30,075 nt of DNA, taken from NCBI GenBank assembly GCA_964473525.1, contig CAYYPK010000063.1:1-30075 (forward strand), in the 5' to 3' direction. Position numbers and translations under genes: made by a program. This DNA is from GCA-2687025 sp964473525 (GTDB lineage: Bacteria > Poribacteria > WGA-4E > GCA-2687025). This document shows, piece after piece, positions 16,916-23,456 of this stretch (position 1 is the first letter of the stretch; every line of letters starts with the position of its first letter). The notes beneath the pieces are model-generated. The model saw only the letters and a program-made list of their open reading frames with translations, did no database searches and was not told the DNA's origin.

Positions 16916-17310
16916 GTGAGACGTGCGGTGATAGCTTTGCTCGTGTTTGCCGGCGCAGCGGGCGCTTTTCTGACGCCATCCGTTGCGCACGACCCCGATT
17001 TCGGAATGCAGTCGGTGTCTGCTAATGCCTGGGACTGGGGCGGGACGCGGCACGCGAACGCGCAGGCCGAGATAACTCACTGGGCGCCCCTCATCGATCA
17101 CCATCACTCGGGTACCATCAGCGGCGTCGCACACGTCGGCAGCAAATACGACGGCGGCACGGGACGGTGTCATTCTTCACCGGCGATCACGATCCCTCGT
17201 ACTACGCCATTGCGAGCGGCTATGCAGAGGGCCCGACCACGTTCACCGCTGAGGGGTTCGCATTTGCCACCGTGTTCTCAAACGATAGTGCCTCGGACGG
17301 CCTGTACTGA
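16916..17310 (+). pseudogene. Small secreted protein gene split by a one-base frameshift
   Basis: A GTG at 16916 with GGAG seven bases upstream opens a frame with a clear signal peptide (VRRAVIALLVFAGAAGAF to PSVA, then HDPDFG) and a plausible mature region (NAWDWGGTRHANAQAEITHW, DHHHSGTISGVAHVGSKYDG). Near 17160 this frame turns Arg/Pro-rich. The next frame then continues sensibly (VSFFTGDHDPSYYAIASGYA, EGPTTFTAEGFAFATVF) to a TGA at 17308. Adding one G to the GGG at 17161-17163 would join them as GGTGTVSFF, giving about 131 residues. There is no classic slippery heptamer, so I read this as a lost base: a real pseudogene or a sequencing error. The family is unrecognised; the composition suggests a small secreted beta-rich protein. 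Confidence 0.6.
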
Positions 17311-17339
17311 GCCTCGCCGGGAAGACACAGGACTGTACA

Positions 17340-18371
17340 ATGCCGCGTAGCCACTGGACAGCCGGACTGTTCGTGATGATCCTCTCGCTGGCGGCGACCG
17401 TGCTGCTTACGAGCTCTGTGCCTGCGGATCTCAGCCGATTCGCGGAGGGCCCACCCAGTGAGGCGGCCAACGACGGCCGCCTCACCAGTGGCCCGTCGGC
17501 CTCAGCGCAGGACGCCGCGACTCGACGGCGAGTTCCCACCGTTGACGCCAAGGCCCCCGCCAGCTCGTCCACCGTCAGGTACCTGGGTTCCACGCGAGAA
17601 CTCGACGGGCAGCTTCGGACGGACCTGGGCGCTGTCGACCCTCGGCTCCGTCGCATGTCGCTCGACGAAGAAATCGAGATCTCGTTGCGGTTGGTGGAGC
17701 GGCAGAAACAGGATCCCGACGCGATCGGAATCGTGCGGCTAGATGAGATGGGCGGCAAGATCCTAAGCATGTACAGGAACACTGTCTATCTGACGCATGG
17801 CTTCCGGCCGTCCGAGGACGGCACGTGGTCCTGCCACTGCGGACTGATAGGGTCAACACCCGTGACCCAGGACGGGATTCGCGCGGGGACCCGCGTGATC
17901 GAGCTGGATGACGACGGAGAGCCGCTCTTTGATTACATCGCCGTCGGAGATGAAGTCGATCCCACGTTTATTCATGAGATGCTCACCACACGGAAGGCCC
18001 CAACAGGCTCAGGAGATGACCCGCCACAGACCGCGCGCGTGCGGACATCAAGCGGCAATGGGCCTGACCAGTCCGCGCGGCCCCGTGCCGTCGAGGCCCT
18101 CGGCGCTACTGCCGGCGAGGTGGCCGACACGTCCCGGGGGCCGTCCTATGAAGACGATCCGGTCGGGGTCACGACCTACGAACTCCAGTCCTCGATTCGT
18201 CAGCACGGTATCACGGAGGGCGTCACAGCGTACTTCCAGGCCGCCGGGCCGGAACGCATGGCGCTATTGAATGAGCAGTTCGATGATCCGTCCTCGGCGG
18301 CGGATTGGCTCGAATCGCGCACCCGTGAAACGGCTGCTCCCACTGAGCACTCACACGTTGACGCGCGATAG
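17340..18371 (+). CDS. Unknown exported or membrane-anchored protein
   Basis: This 343-residue protein is not one I recognise. It has an N-terminal hydrophobic segment (about residues 8-26, AGLFVMILSLAATVLL, then SSVPA), so it is exported or anchored. A disordered Ala/Ser/Pro region follows to about residue 78. A folded part at about 79-215 includes a helical SLDEEIEISLRLVERQKQ, then a compact stretch with a C-H-C pair (TWSCHCGLIG) and RVIELDDDGEPLFDYIAVGD. A second low-complexity linker (about 222-285) leads to a helical C-terminus (SSIRQHGITEGVTAYFQAAG). AGGA upstream of the ATG supports the start. It begins 29 bp after the frameshifted secreted-protein gene and ends 46 bp before the GTG of the next gene. 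Confidence 0.7.
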   Translation: MPRSHWTAGLFVMILSLAATVLLTSSVPADLSRFAEGPPSEAANDGRLTSGPSASAQDAATRRRVPTVDAKAPASSSTVRYLGSTRELDGQLRTDLGAVDPRLRRMSLDEEIEISLRLVERQKQDPDAIGIVRLDEMGGKILSMYRNTVYLTHGFRPSEDGTWSCHCGLIGSTPVTQDGIRAGTRVIELDDDGEPLFDYIAVGDEVDPTFIHEMLTTRKAPTGSGDDPPQTARVRTSSGNGPDQSARPRAVEALGATAGEVADTSRGPSYEDDPVGVTTYELQSSIRQHGITEGVTAYFQAAGPERMALLNEQFDDPSSAADWLESRTRETAAPTEHSHVDAR

Positions 18372-18417
18372 CCGCCCGTCGCGGGGTCTGCCGTTTTGGC
18401 CTGTCTCGCCGTCGCCA

Positions 18418-19861
18418 GTGGCCCGTGTCTTCGACTCCCGCGTCTTCCGCGCCTCGTATGTCCTCCTTGCGGGCGTCCTGCTCGCGGCGACCTCGTGGCA
18501 TCACGAGCCGTGGGCGGACGAGGCGCAGGCCTGGCTTCTCTGTCGAGACTCTGGCCTGCTGGAGCTGGTCTGGGAACGACTCCGATACGAGGGGCATCCC
18601 GGCCTCTGGTACCTGATTCTGTATATCCCAAGCAAGCTGCTGCCCTACTGGAGCATGCGTGCAATCGGGGTCGCGATCACCACCGCCGCCATCGCGGTTG
18701 TGGTCTTCCGCTCGCCGTTTCCACGTGGCGTGACTGCCCTCCTCCCACTCACGTTCTTCGTGTTCTACCAGTACGGCGTGGTCGTCCGAAGCTACGTGTT
18801 GCTGCCTTTGCTCCTGTTTCTCCTTACGGACGCGCATCGCCACCGGCTCAGCAGCGTCGGGCGCTACACCGTTCTCAATGTCCTTCTCGTGCACACGTCG
18901 GTCTATACCGCAGCAGTGTCGGCCTCGGTGATGGGCCTGCTGCTGGTCGAAGTCCTCCGCGCGCGGCGGGAGCTCAGTCGTGGCCAGATTCGACGGTTCG
19001 CGCTTCTGGCGCTCTTCTACGTCGGTTCGCTTGTCGTGCTCGTTCTGCAGCTCATGCTGCCGGATGACGGGGTCTTCGCCCCGGATTGGCTCTTCGACGT
19101 GGGGAGATTGGCGCCGCTGTCGGCAGCCATCATGAATAGTTCGATATCCGAGAGCCCGGCAGTGAGCCCGCTTTGTCGTGGGGGTCTCGTGCCTGTGGTT
19201 CCACCGGCGAAGGACCCTCACGCTGTTCCTCGTGCCGACAGCGGCAGTCCTTGTTCTCTTCTGGTGCAAGTACTACCACTACTGGCATCAGGGCATCCTG
19301 TTCCTCTGGTGGCTCACCGTTCTGTGGATGAGCTTCACGCAGCCGGACACGGAACCGGCGGAATCGCGGACGTGGATGCGTTCGGGCGTGTTGGCCGCGC
19401 TCTCCCTGACGGTGATTGTGCATGTGTACTGGGGCGTCCGTACCTCGCTGATGGACGTGAAGGACGCCTATTCCCCAGGGATCGCCGTTGCCCGCTTCCT
19501 GGGAGAGGAACGATTTGCCGAAAGCCAGATCGCCGGGACCACGTTCTGGGTAACCGCTGTCCAGCCCTACTTCCCTGAGAACGTCCTCGGCAACTACCCG
19601 TCTGGTAGGGACGCGGCGTATTGGGTATGGGGAGCCAGTTGGGGCGAGCGCACGGGACTTAACTCAGCCATGGCGGCAGAACCAGATGTCCTCGTGATTG
19701 GCAGACCTAGCGCAACGCCGGAACGTCTCGGGATGTACGGGCTGGCCAGGGTATTCGACGGCCGTCGCCTCTGGAAGGCCGGTGTCGCGCAGACGGATCG
19801 CCTTGCGGTTTACGTGCGACTCTCGCCGCCCACATCAAGGGATACCGCGCCAGCGCCGTAG
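18418..19861 (+). pseudogene. GT-C-type membrane glycosyltransferase-like gene with a frameshift
   Basis: The first frame, from a likely GTG at 18418, encodes a multi-pass membrane protein. A first membrane segment (SYVLLAGVLLAATSW) leads to a loop with EPWADEAQAWLLCRDSG and YEGHPGLWYLILY. The acidic DE pair and the EGHPxLW motif resemble GT39/GT-C enzymes that use polyprenyl-linked sugars at the outer face of the membrane. Several hydrophobic helices follow. Near 19165-19185 the frame degenerates, while the next frame continues with membrane helices (LFLVPTAAVLVLFWCKYYHY, GILFLWWLTVLWMSF) and a soluble C-terminal domain ending at 19861. One extra G in the five-G run at 19180-19184 would explain it. 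Joined, it would be about 480 residues. It may be a pseudogene or a sequencing error. The start is uncertain; a TTG at 18358 is possible. Confidence 0.7.
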
Positions 19862-19874
19862 CCGGCGAGAACAC

Positions 19875-19905
19875 CGCGCGTAACGAGTCGACGACGTCAC
19901 GCGCG
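19875..19905. terminator. Inverted repeat between convergent genes
   Basis: CGCGCGT (19875-19881) and ACGCGCG (19899-19905) form a perfect 7-bp stem with a 17-base loop. It lies in the 79-bp gap between the glycosyltransferase-like gene and the end of cdsA. Position suits a bidirectional terminator, but no T-run follows either arm. Confidence 0.35.
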
Positions 19906-19940
19906 TTGCGTGCATCGGCGGACGCCGCAGCGCGTAGGCC

Positions 19941-20753
19941 TCAGACGGCCAGCGGGAGAAGGAAGTGGTAGAGCGCGGGCCCTGCGAACGTGAGGCTGTC
20001 CAGTCGGTCAAGCAGCCCGCCATGTCCAGGTATGAGCCGACCGGAGTCCTTCACTCCCGCGCTCCTCTTCAGGGCTGACTCGGCGAGGTCGCCGAACTGC
20101 CCCAACACGCCGATGATGGCGCCCGCGCCGATGCCCATCAGCAAGGGCATGTCGAGCAGCCAGTGGCCGATCGCGACGGCCGCGCCGACGGAGGCGACGA
20201 ACCCGCCGATGGACCCCTCCCACGTCTTGTTCGGACTGACAACCGGCGCAAGCGGGCGCTTGCCGACGGCCCGGCCGACGAAATATGCCCCAGAGTCACA
20301 GGCCCAGATGGGCGCCAGCAGCAGGAGCACGCCGCCCGCGCCGTGCGCCATGTGGACCATGCCGAGATACCGCGTAAGGCACCAGCCGCAGGCGACGACC
20401 CCGAGAAGCACGGCGCCCGCCCTCCCGAACGCGCCATCGAGGCTGTCACGAGTGAACACCACCGGCGCCAGGCTGACGCAGGCCAACGCGGCAAGCGTCG
20501 CTCCGTCTATCCACGCGGCGTCAGGCAAGAACCTGGGCGCCGCCGTCCAGACAACGGCGCCGACGCACATCGCAGCAAGCGACCCGGCGCCGATCTGCAC
20601 GCCCGCCGCGCGGGCAAGGCCCACGAATTCCCAGACGAGTCCTAGAGAGATGAGGCAGAGGAGGGCAGTTACGGAAACGTCCCCGGGATCGAACCAGACG
20701 ATCCCGAGGACGCATGGTATGAGAACGATGGCGCTGAGCAGGCGTGTAAGCAT
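19941..20753 (-). CDS. cdsA: Phosphatidate cytidylyltransferase
   Basis: CdsA converts phosphatidic acid and CTP to CDP-diacylglycerol in the inner membrane, the branch point of phospholipid synthesis. The 270-residue protein has multiple hydrophobic helices. It carries D153 in WACDSGAYFVGR, SPNKTWEG (173-180) and the full family signature at about 226-252 (SALKRSAGVKDSGR followed by PGHGGLLDRLDS), including the Lys-Asp and the His-Gly-Gly and Asp-Arg-x-Asp residues that bind metal and substrate. Length is typical. I use the ATG at 20753; the TTG immediately before it is also in frame. It follows frr by about 32 bp. The neighbour usually found here, uppS, is absent. Confidence 0.95.
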   Translation of the reverse strand: MLTRLLSAIVLIPCVLGIVWFDPGDVSVTALLCLISLGLVWEFVGLARAAGVQIGAGSLAAMCVGAVVWTAAPRFLPDAAWIDGATLAALACVSLAPVVFTRDSLDGAFGRAGAVLLGVVACGWCLTRYLGMVHMAHGAGGVLLLLAPIWACDSGAYFVGRAVGKRPLAPVVSPNKTWEGSIGGFVASVGAAVAIGHWLLDMPLLMGIGAGAIIGVLGQFGDLAESALKRSAGVKDSGRLIPGHGGLLDRLDSLTFAGPALYHFLLPLAV

Positions 20754-20785
20754 CAATGCCCGACGGCGTCCCGAGCTGACGCGGC

Positions 20786-21331
20786 CTAGAGGGTCATCAG
20801 CTCCTCTTCCTTCGCCGCCAGCAACTCGTCCACCTGTTCGATGTACTGATCCGTGGTCTTCTGGACGGCGGTCTGCTCCCGGCGGCTCTCATCCTCGGAG
20901 ATGTCGCCCGCCTTCTCCTGCTTGCGCAGGTCGTCGATGGCATCGCGACGGACGCCACGGATGGACACACGCCCGTCCTCCGCGGTTTGGCGGACGACCT
21001 TGGCGAGATCCTTCCGCCGCTCCTCGGTCAGCTCCGGCACGGTAATCCGCAGGTTGTTCCCGTCGACCGACGGGTTCAGCCCCAGATTGGACATCGTGAT
21101 CGCCTTCTGGATGTCCTTGACGGCGCCCTTGTCCCACGCCTGCACGACCAGCATCCGCGCCTCGGGAGCGGTGATGGTCGCGAGTTGGTTCAGGGGCGTC
21201 TTCGCGCCGTAGTACTCGACCACGATGCCCTCCAGCAGCGCCGGAGATGCACGACCCGTGCGCACGGTGTTGAACTCGTGAAGCGTGGCCTCGATAGCCT
21301 TCTTCATCCGGGCTTCGGTGTCACGTGCCAT
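20786..21331 (-). CDS. frr: Ribosome recycling factor
   Basis: RRF works with EF-G to split the post-termination ribosome. The 181-residue protein has the conserved early FNTVRTGRASPALLEGIVVEYYG, the PLNQLATITAPEAR stretch and the C-terminal helical hairpin (RVSIRGVRRDAIDDLRK, then DESRREQTAVQKTTDQYIEQ and DELLAAKEEELMTL). Length matches the usual 185 residues. It sits 24 bp after tsf with no pyrH between them, and about 32 bp before cdsA, so it is probably in the rpsB transcript. Confidence 0.97.
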   Translation of the reverse strand: MARDTEARMKKAIEATLHEFNTVRTGRASPALLEGIVVEYYGAKTPLNQLATITAPEARMLVVQAWDKGAVKDIQKAITMSNLGLNPSVDGNNLRITVPELTEERRKDLAKVVRQTAEDGRVSIRGVRRDAIDDLRKQEKAGDISEDESRREQTAVQKTTDQYIEQVDELLAAKEEELMTL

Positions 21332-21355
21332 GATTCCGCCCTTCTGCGCGGCGAC

Positions 21356-22000
21356 TTATTCGTCGCCGTCCTCAGCCGCTTCGACGACTACCTCCGCCGT
21401 CGTCGATTCCTGACCGAGCGTGTAACGCGCGAAGCGACGCACCTCGACGCGCTCGCCGATGGACGCGACGACTTCCTTGAGCAACGTCTCGACCGTCTTG
21501 CTCTCTTCCTTGATGTACGCCATGTCCATGAGGCATCGCTCCTCATAGAACTTGCGCAGCCGCCCGGTGACTATCTTGGCCGCGATTTCCGGCGGCTTGC
21601 CTTCCTTCTCGGCCTGCGCCTGAAGGATGGCGCGCTCCTTCTCGAGCGCGTCCTCGGGAACATCGTCCCGCGAGACGTACTGTGGATTCATCGCGGCGAC
21701 CTGCATGGCAATTTCCTTGACGAAGTCCTGGAAAGTGTCCGTGCGGGCTACGAAGTCCGTCTCGCAGTTCACCTCGACGAGGACGCCGATCTTGCCCCCC
21801 GGGTGGATGTAGGACGTGACCAAGCCTTCGGAAGCGGCGCGGTTCGACTTCTTGTCGTACGTCTTCATGCCTTGCTCGCGCAGCCAGGCTTCCGCCTTCT
21901 CGACGTTGCCCTCCGTCTTCGAGAGGGCCTCCTTGCAGTCCATGATGCCCGCGCCGGTCTTCTCGCGCAGGGCTTTTACTTGCTGGGCCGTAATCGCCAT
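21356..22000 (-). CDS. tsf: Translation elongation factor Ts (short form)
   Basis: EF-Ts is the guanine-nucleotide exchange factor for EF-Tu. The 214-residue protein begins with the UBA-like N-terminal domain (VKALREKTGAGIMDCKEAL), then the conserved TDFVAR at residues 81-86, which contacts EF-Tu at the nucleotide site. The protein is shorter than the E. coli form (about 280 residues) and resembles the compact Thermus-like type with a single core subdomain. It ends in an acidic tail (VVVEAAEDGDE). It follows rpsB by 33 bp, the standard order, and AAGGA upstream of the ATG supports the start. Confidence 0.97.
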   Translation of the reverse strand: MAITAQQVKALREKTGAGIMDCKEALSKTEGNVEKAEAWLREQGMKTYDKKSNRAASEGLVTSYIHPGGKIGVLVEVNCETDFVARTDTFQDFVKEIAMQVAAMNPQYVSRDDVPEDALEKERAILQAQAEKEGKPPEIAAKIVTGRLRKFYEERCLMDMAYIKEESKTVETLLKEVVASIGERVEVRRFARYTLGQESTTAEVVVEAAEDGDE

Positions 22001-22033
22001 TCGTCGTGGTCCTTCGCGCGTCGTGCCGTGTGT

Positions 22034-22939
22034 CTATTCTTCCTCGGAGCCGCTGTCGCCCGCGTCGCCGTCGGCGCTTTCGGCGGCGGGCTCGGCATCA
22101 GCCTCGCCCTCGGCCGGCGCGTCGTCGCCTTCGTCGGCTGCCGCGTCGGCGTCCGCCGCGTCGTCGCCAGGCTTCTCTTCATCGCCATCGTCGTCTGACG
22201 CGGCTTCTCGTAGTTCAGCTGCCAGAGCTTCGGCGGCCTGCGTCTCGCCCTCGGTGCGCGCCGCGCGTCCTTCGATGACGGCGTCCGCCATCGCGGAGAC
22301 GATAAGGCGCACGGAGCGAATCGCGTCGTCGTTCCCCGGCACGGGGTAGTCGATGGGGTCTGGGTCGCAGTTCGTGTCCACGATGGCGACTACGGGGATG
22401 CCTAGCTTGTTGGCTTCGGCTACCGCGATCTTCTCCAGCCGCGTGTCGATAACGACGACCGCAGAAGGCAGACCCGTCATGGTCTTAATGCCTTCGAGGT
22501 TCCGTACGAGCTTGCCCTTCTCGCGCGTCAGCGACAGGACTTCGCGCTTCCCCAGGTCGGCCATCACGCCCTGCTCTTCCATCTCTTCGAGCTGGATGAG
22601 CCGTCCTATGCTCTTCGAGATGGTGGTGAAGTTCGTGAGCATTCCACCAAGCCAGCGATGCGTGACGAAGAACTGCCCCGCGCGCTTCGCCTCTTCCTGG
22701 ATAATGTCGCGCGCCTGAGGCTTCGTGCCGACGAACAGGACGTGCCCGCCCTTGGTCGCGGCCTGCTGCACGAACGAGACCGCTTCGCGGCCCATGCGGA
22801 GCGTCTTTTGGAGGTCAACGAGGTAAATCCCGTTGCGCTCGGTATAGATGTACTCCGCCATCTTCGGGTTCCACCGCTGCGTGCGATGGCCGAAGTGAAC
22901 GCCCGCTTCCAGGAGCGCCTTCATCGTAAGCTCTGCCAA
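22034..22939 (-). CDS. rpsB: 30S ribosomal protein S2 with long acidic C-terminal tail
   Basis: S2 binds late to the 30S head-body junction and is needed for S1 binding. The 301-residue protein has the conserved MKALLEAGVHFGHRTQRWNP start, IYLVDLQKT, VLFVGTKPQA, HRWLGGMLTNF and the VDTNCDPDPIDYPVPGNDDA signature. The S2 core ends near residue 230. Beyond it lie about 70 residues almost wholly of Asp, Glu, Ala, Gly and Ser, longer than in most S2 proteins. The start is a TTG at 22939 supported by AGGGAG eight bases upstream and by the usual S2 N-terminus; the ATG five codons later is less likely. It is first in rpsB-tsf-frr-cdsA. Confidence 0.97.
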   Translation of the reverse strand: MAELTMKALLEAGVHFGHRTQRWNPKMAEYIYTERNGIYLVDLQKTLRMGREAVSFVQQAATKGGHVLFVGTKPQARDIIQEEAKRAGQFFVTHRWLGGMLTNFTTISKSIGRLIQLEEMEEQGVMADLGKREVLSLTREKGKLVRNLEGIKTMTGLPSAVVVIDTRLEKIAVAEANKLGIPVVAIVDTNCDPDPIDYPVPGNDDAIRSVRLIVSAMADAVIEGRAARTEGETQAAEALAAELREAASDDDGDEEKPGDDAADADAAADEGDDAPAEGEADAEPAAESADGDAGDSGSEEE

Positions 22940-22947
22940 GATCCGCT

Positions 22948-22953
22948 CTCCCT
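22948..22953 (-). promoter_or_regulatory. Ribosome binding site supporting the TTG start of rpsB
   Basis: AGGGAG on the minus strand is eight bases upstream of the TTG at 22939. An uncommon start codon in a ribosomal protein gene may matter for translational control, but the sequence shows nothing further. Confidence 0.55.
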
Positions 22954-23280
22954 ACGACGCACGCCCGGTGGCGCCGCGTCGAACTCGCTGTTTGGGTCTG
23001 TGACGTCCGCCCGTCTTCACGACAACCGTTTCCCAGTTGGCGCGGGGCCTGGCGGCTCGCGCTGCGTGGGCACCCTCGGCGTCCAGAAGGGCGTGATGAT
23101 TGATGCCGGAGCGTTGTTGACACCGTTAGATGTCCGGCTCAGGCATCCGTGAACGGTAGCACGCCGGAGCGGAGGAAAGCAAACCTCGGCAGGCTCCCGC
23201 GCCGCTCCCCAAGCGCGTTCGCGCGCCGTCGGCGCTCGCGTCGATGGCGCCGGCCTTCGTATCCGTCGCGACGACGGCTG

Positions 23281-23289
23281 TGGTATGCT
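23281..23289 (+). promoter_or_regulatory. Candidate extended -10 promoter for valS
   Basis: TGGTATGCT fits the TGnTATnnT extended -10 pattern. No good -35 lies 16-18 bases upstream, which extended -10 promoters can tolerate. It would give a leader of about 160 bases before the valS ATG. Confidence 0.3.
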
Positions 23290-23456
23290 TTCTGGCATTC
23301 CCGACGGCTATCGAACGGGGCATGGCGCGACCGGCGCCGCACGGCGGCCCGCTGCGGCATAAGACCCAGGTGAGACCTTACCGTCACCGTCCCGCCGTCG
23401 CCACATACGGCGCGGCGTGCGCCCGGAGCGGCCCGACGCGAGAGAGGATCGCACGA

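Larger units (their letters stand above)
22940..23456. other. 517-bp divergent control region between rpsB and valS
   Basis: The two genes point away from each other, so both promoters should lie here. Frames in the region are Arg-rich and unconvincing. On the minus strand TTCACG and TCTAAC, 17 bases apart near 23120-23155, are a weak promoter candidate for rpsB. On the plus strand there is an extended -10 (TGGTATGCT, 23281-23289) for valS. I see no T-box features or recognisable S2 leader structure by eye. Confidence 0.45.

Noticed and set aside
17150..17175. Programmed ribosomal frameshift
   Set aside because: No X-XXY-YYZ slippery heptamer or obvious downstream structure was seen; a lost G in the GGG run is simpler.
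18223..19269. 348-codon minus-strand frame opposite the glycosyltransferase-like gene
   Set aside because: It is highly charged and His/Arg/Gln-rich without motifs, while the plus strand encodes clear membrane helices.
20987..22198. 403-codon plus-strand frame
   Set aside because: It is antisense to frr, tsf and rpsB, which are unambiguous.
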